In this document: one piece after another, positions 62,985-64,000 of the stretch
Position numbering within the stretch: the first letter of the stretch is position 1
Layout: each line of letters begins with the position of its first letter
NCBI GenBank assembly: GCA_922989275.2
Contig: OV277871.1
Location: 65,245,848 to 65,309,847, forward strand
Length of the DNA stretch: 64,000 bases
Source of the DNA: Gari tellinella
Taxonomy: Eukaryota; Mollusca; Bivalvia; Cardiida; Psammobiidae
Reading direction: 5' to 3'
The notes under the pieces: generated by a model
What the model was told of the DNA's origin: nothing
Seen by the model: only the letters and a program-made list of their open reading frames with translations
Databases searched by the model: none
Made by a program: the position numbers and the translations under genes

Positions 62985-63715
62985 TCATGACATTACTTAT
63001 CCAAAACACGTACAACTAATGACACTACATGTAGTTACCTAAAGCACGTACATCATATGACACTAGTTACCAAAACCAAGTACATCTAATGATACTCTTT
63101 ACCTAATGAACGTACATCTTATGACTCGAGTTACCCAAAGTCCGTACATCATATGACACTAGTTACCCAAAGCATGTACATCTTATGACAATAATGACCA
63201 AAGGCACGTACATCTAATGACACAAGTTACCCAAACGCAAGTACATCTAATGACACTAGTTACCTAAAACACGTACATCTTATGATACTAGTTACCCAAA
63301 GCATGTACATCTTATGACACTAATGACCAAAGGCACGTACATCTTTTGACACTAATTACCTAAAGCACATACATTTTATGACACATCTAATGATATTAGT
63401 TACCCATAGCACATACATCTTATGACACTTGTTACCGAAAGCATGTACATATTATGACACTAATTATATGTACCTACAGCACGTACATCTAATGACACAA
63501 GTTACCCAAACGCAAGTACATCTAATGACACAAGTTACCCAAACGGAAGTACATCTTATGACACTAGTTACCTAAAACATGTACATCTTATGACACTAGT
63601 TACCCAAAGCAAGTACATCTAATGACACTAATGACCAAAGGCACGTACATATAATTACACAAGTTGCCCATAATGGCACTAGTTGCACAAATCATGTATA
63701 TCTCATAACATTAGT
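62985..63715. repeat. Minisatellite, 32-bp unit
   Basis: About 22 degenerate units of CACGTACATCTAATGACACT followed by AGTTACCCAAAG. Variants alternate CTAATGA/CTTATGA and ACTAGTTAC/ACTAATGAC; the longer segment with CAAACGCAAGTACATC recurs, suggesting higher-order duplication. Confidence 0.8.
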
Positions 63716-64000
63716 TTGACAAATGTCGAATAAAAACCCCGCGACTATCTAAAATAATGCGCCATAGTCTGCCTACGGATCGAAAACAAGACTGGAAAAC
63801 GGGTATCATGGCATGTCGTGTAGACGGGCAACATCCATTTGATTTGTATTCAGCATATACATACGAACTATTCTAAGGTGGATGTAAAGTTCTTAGGTGC
63901 GTATTAAGGTCAGAAATAGGTCAAAGGTCATTGGGTGCAGTTTTAGAGATATGATAATTTACTTTTAATTTTAATTGCAGTCAAACATAGATGTCAAAAT
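63716..64000. other. No gene seen
   Basis: Non-coding to the end of the window. Confidence 0.4.

Noticed and set aside
62985..63715. CRISPR-like array
   Set aside because: The units are contiguous and degenerate without unique spacers, and the genome is eukaryotic.
1..64000. Bacterial or viral origin of the window
   Set aside because: Spliced gene, tRNA-type SINEs, LINE and Penelope relics and very low gene density all indicate an animal nuclear genome.

Overview
The window looks like animal nuclear DNA, most likely from a bivalve mollusc. It is AT-rich and gene-poor, has split coding exons with GT-AG introns, and is packed with miniature inverted-repeat transposons (MITEs), Penelope-like and LINE relics, tRNA-derived SINEs and long repeats of a kind I associate with bivalve genomes. 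A heterodont (for example Dreissena- or Mya-like) is only a guess from the repeat style.

One protein-coding gene is well supported. It lies on the + strand, with its first exon at 25,917 and its last visible exon ending at 60,198. Seven exons encode a secreted protein of the choice-of-anchor I / 'mesenchyme-specific cell surface glycoprotein-like' type: a signal peptide, a beta-propeller-like region with a PEYV...KAYVSLNSNNGIAVVDL block, and a downstream GSRSF...GPEPE...RPEGL block. Splice phases agree across exons 1 to 6. The phase changes between exon 6 and the next recognised exon, so at least one exon in 53,152-59,609 was not found. The 3' end is not seen and probably lies beyond 64,000.

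Everything else is repeat. 1-4,507: long repeats with internal ~320-bp modules, one nested inside another. 5-20 kb: MITE clusters, a 162-bp satellite with an inverted end, and the 3' end of a LINE. 20.9-22.5 kb: a Tc1-like transposon split by a fold-back element. 25-43 kb (intron 1, 17 kb): MITEs, a decayed L1-type LINE on the - strand, relics of tRNA-like repeats and a SINE. 43-60 kb (remaining introns): more MITEs, a Penelope-like RT relic, a pair of inverted 431-bp elements, and a TTAA-type element. 55-57 kb and 62-64 kb: tandem repeats.

The most unusual signal is modular. Two unrelated long perfect or near-perfect palindromes recur. Palindrome X has outer arms GCAAACAG/CTGTTTGC and core GATCAGACGCCG. 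Palindrome Y has arms TTAAAGCAGG/CCTGCTTTAA and core GAATGCGCC. Each sits at the centre of several MITE families whose terminal repeats and target sites are otherwise unrelated. X occurs in TA-type MITE-A and MITE-B and in TTAA-type MITE-D, G and H. Y occurs in TTAA-type MITE-C and in MITE-F, which has a 6-bp target duplication. Copies of palindrome X differ in sequence yet keep arm complementarity. MITE-A is also repeatedly nested inside the other MITEs. All family names here are local labels; no database was searched.
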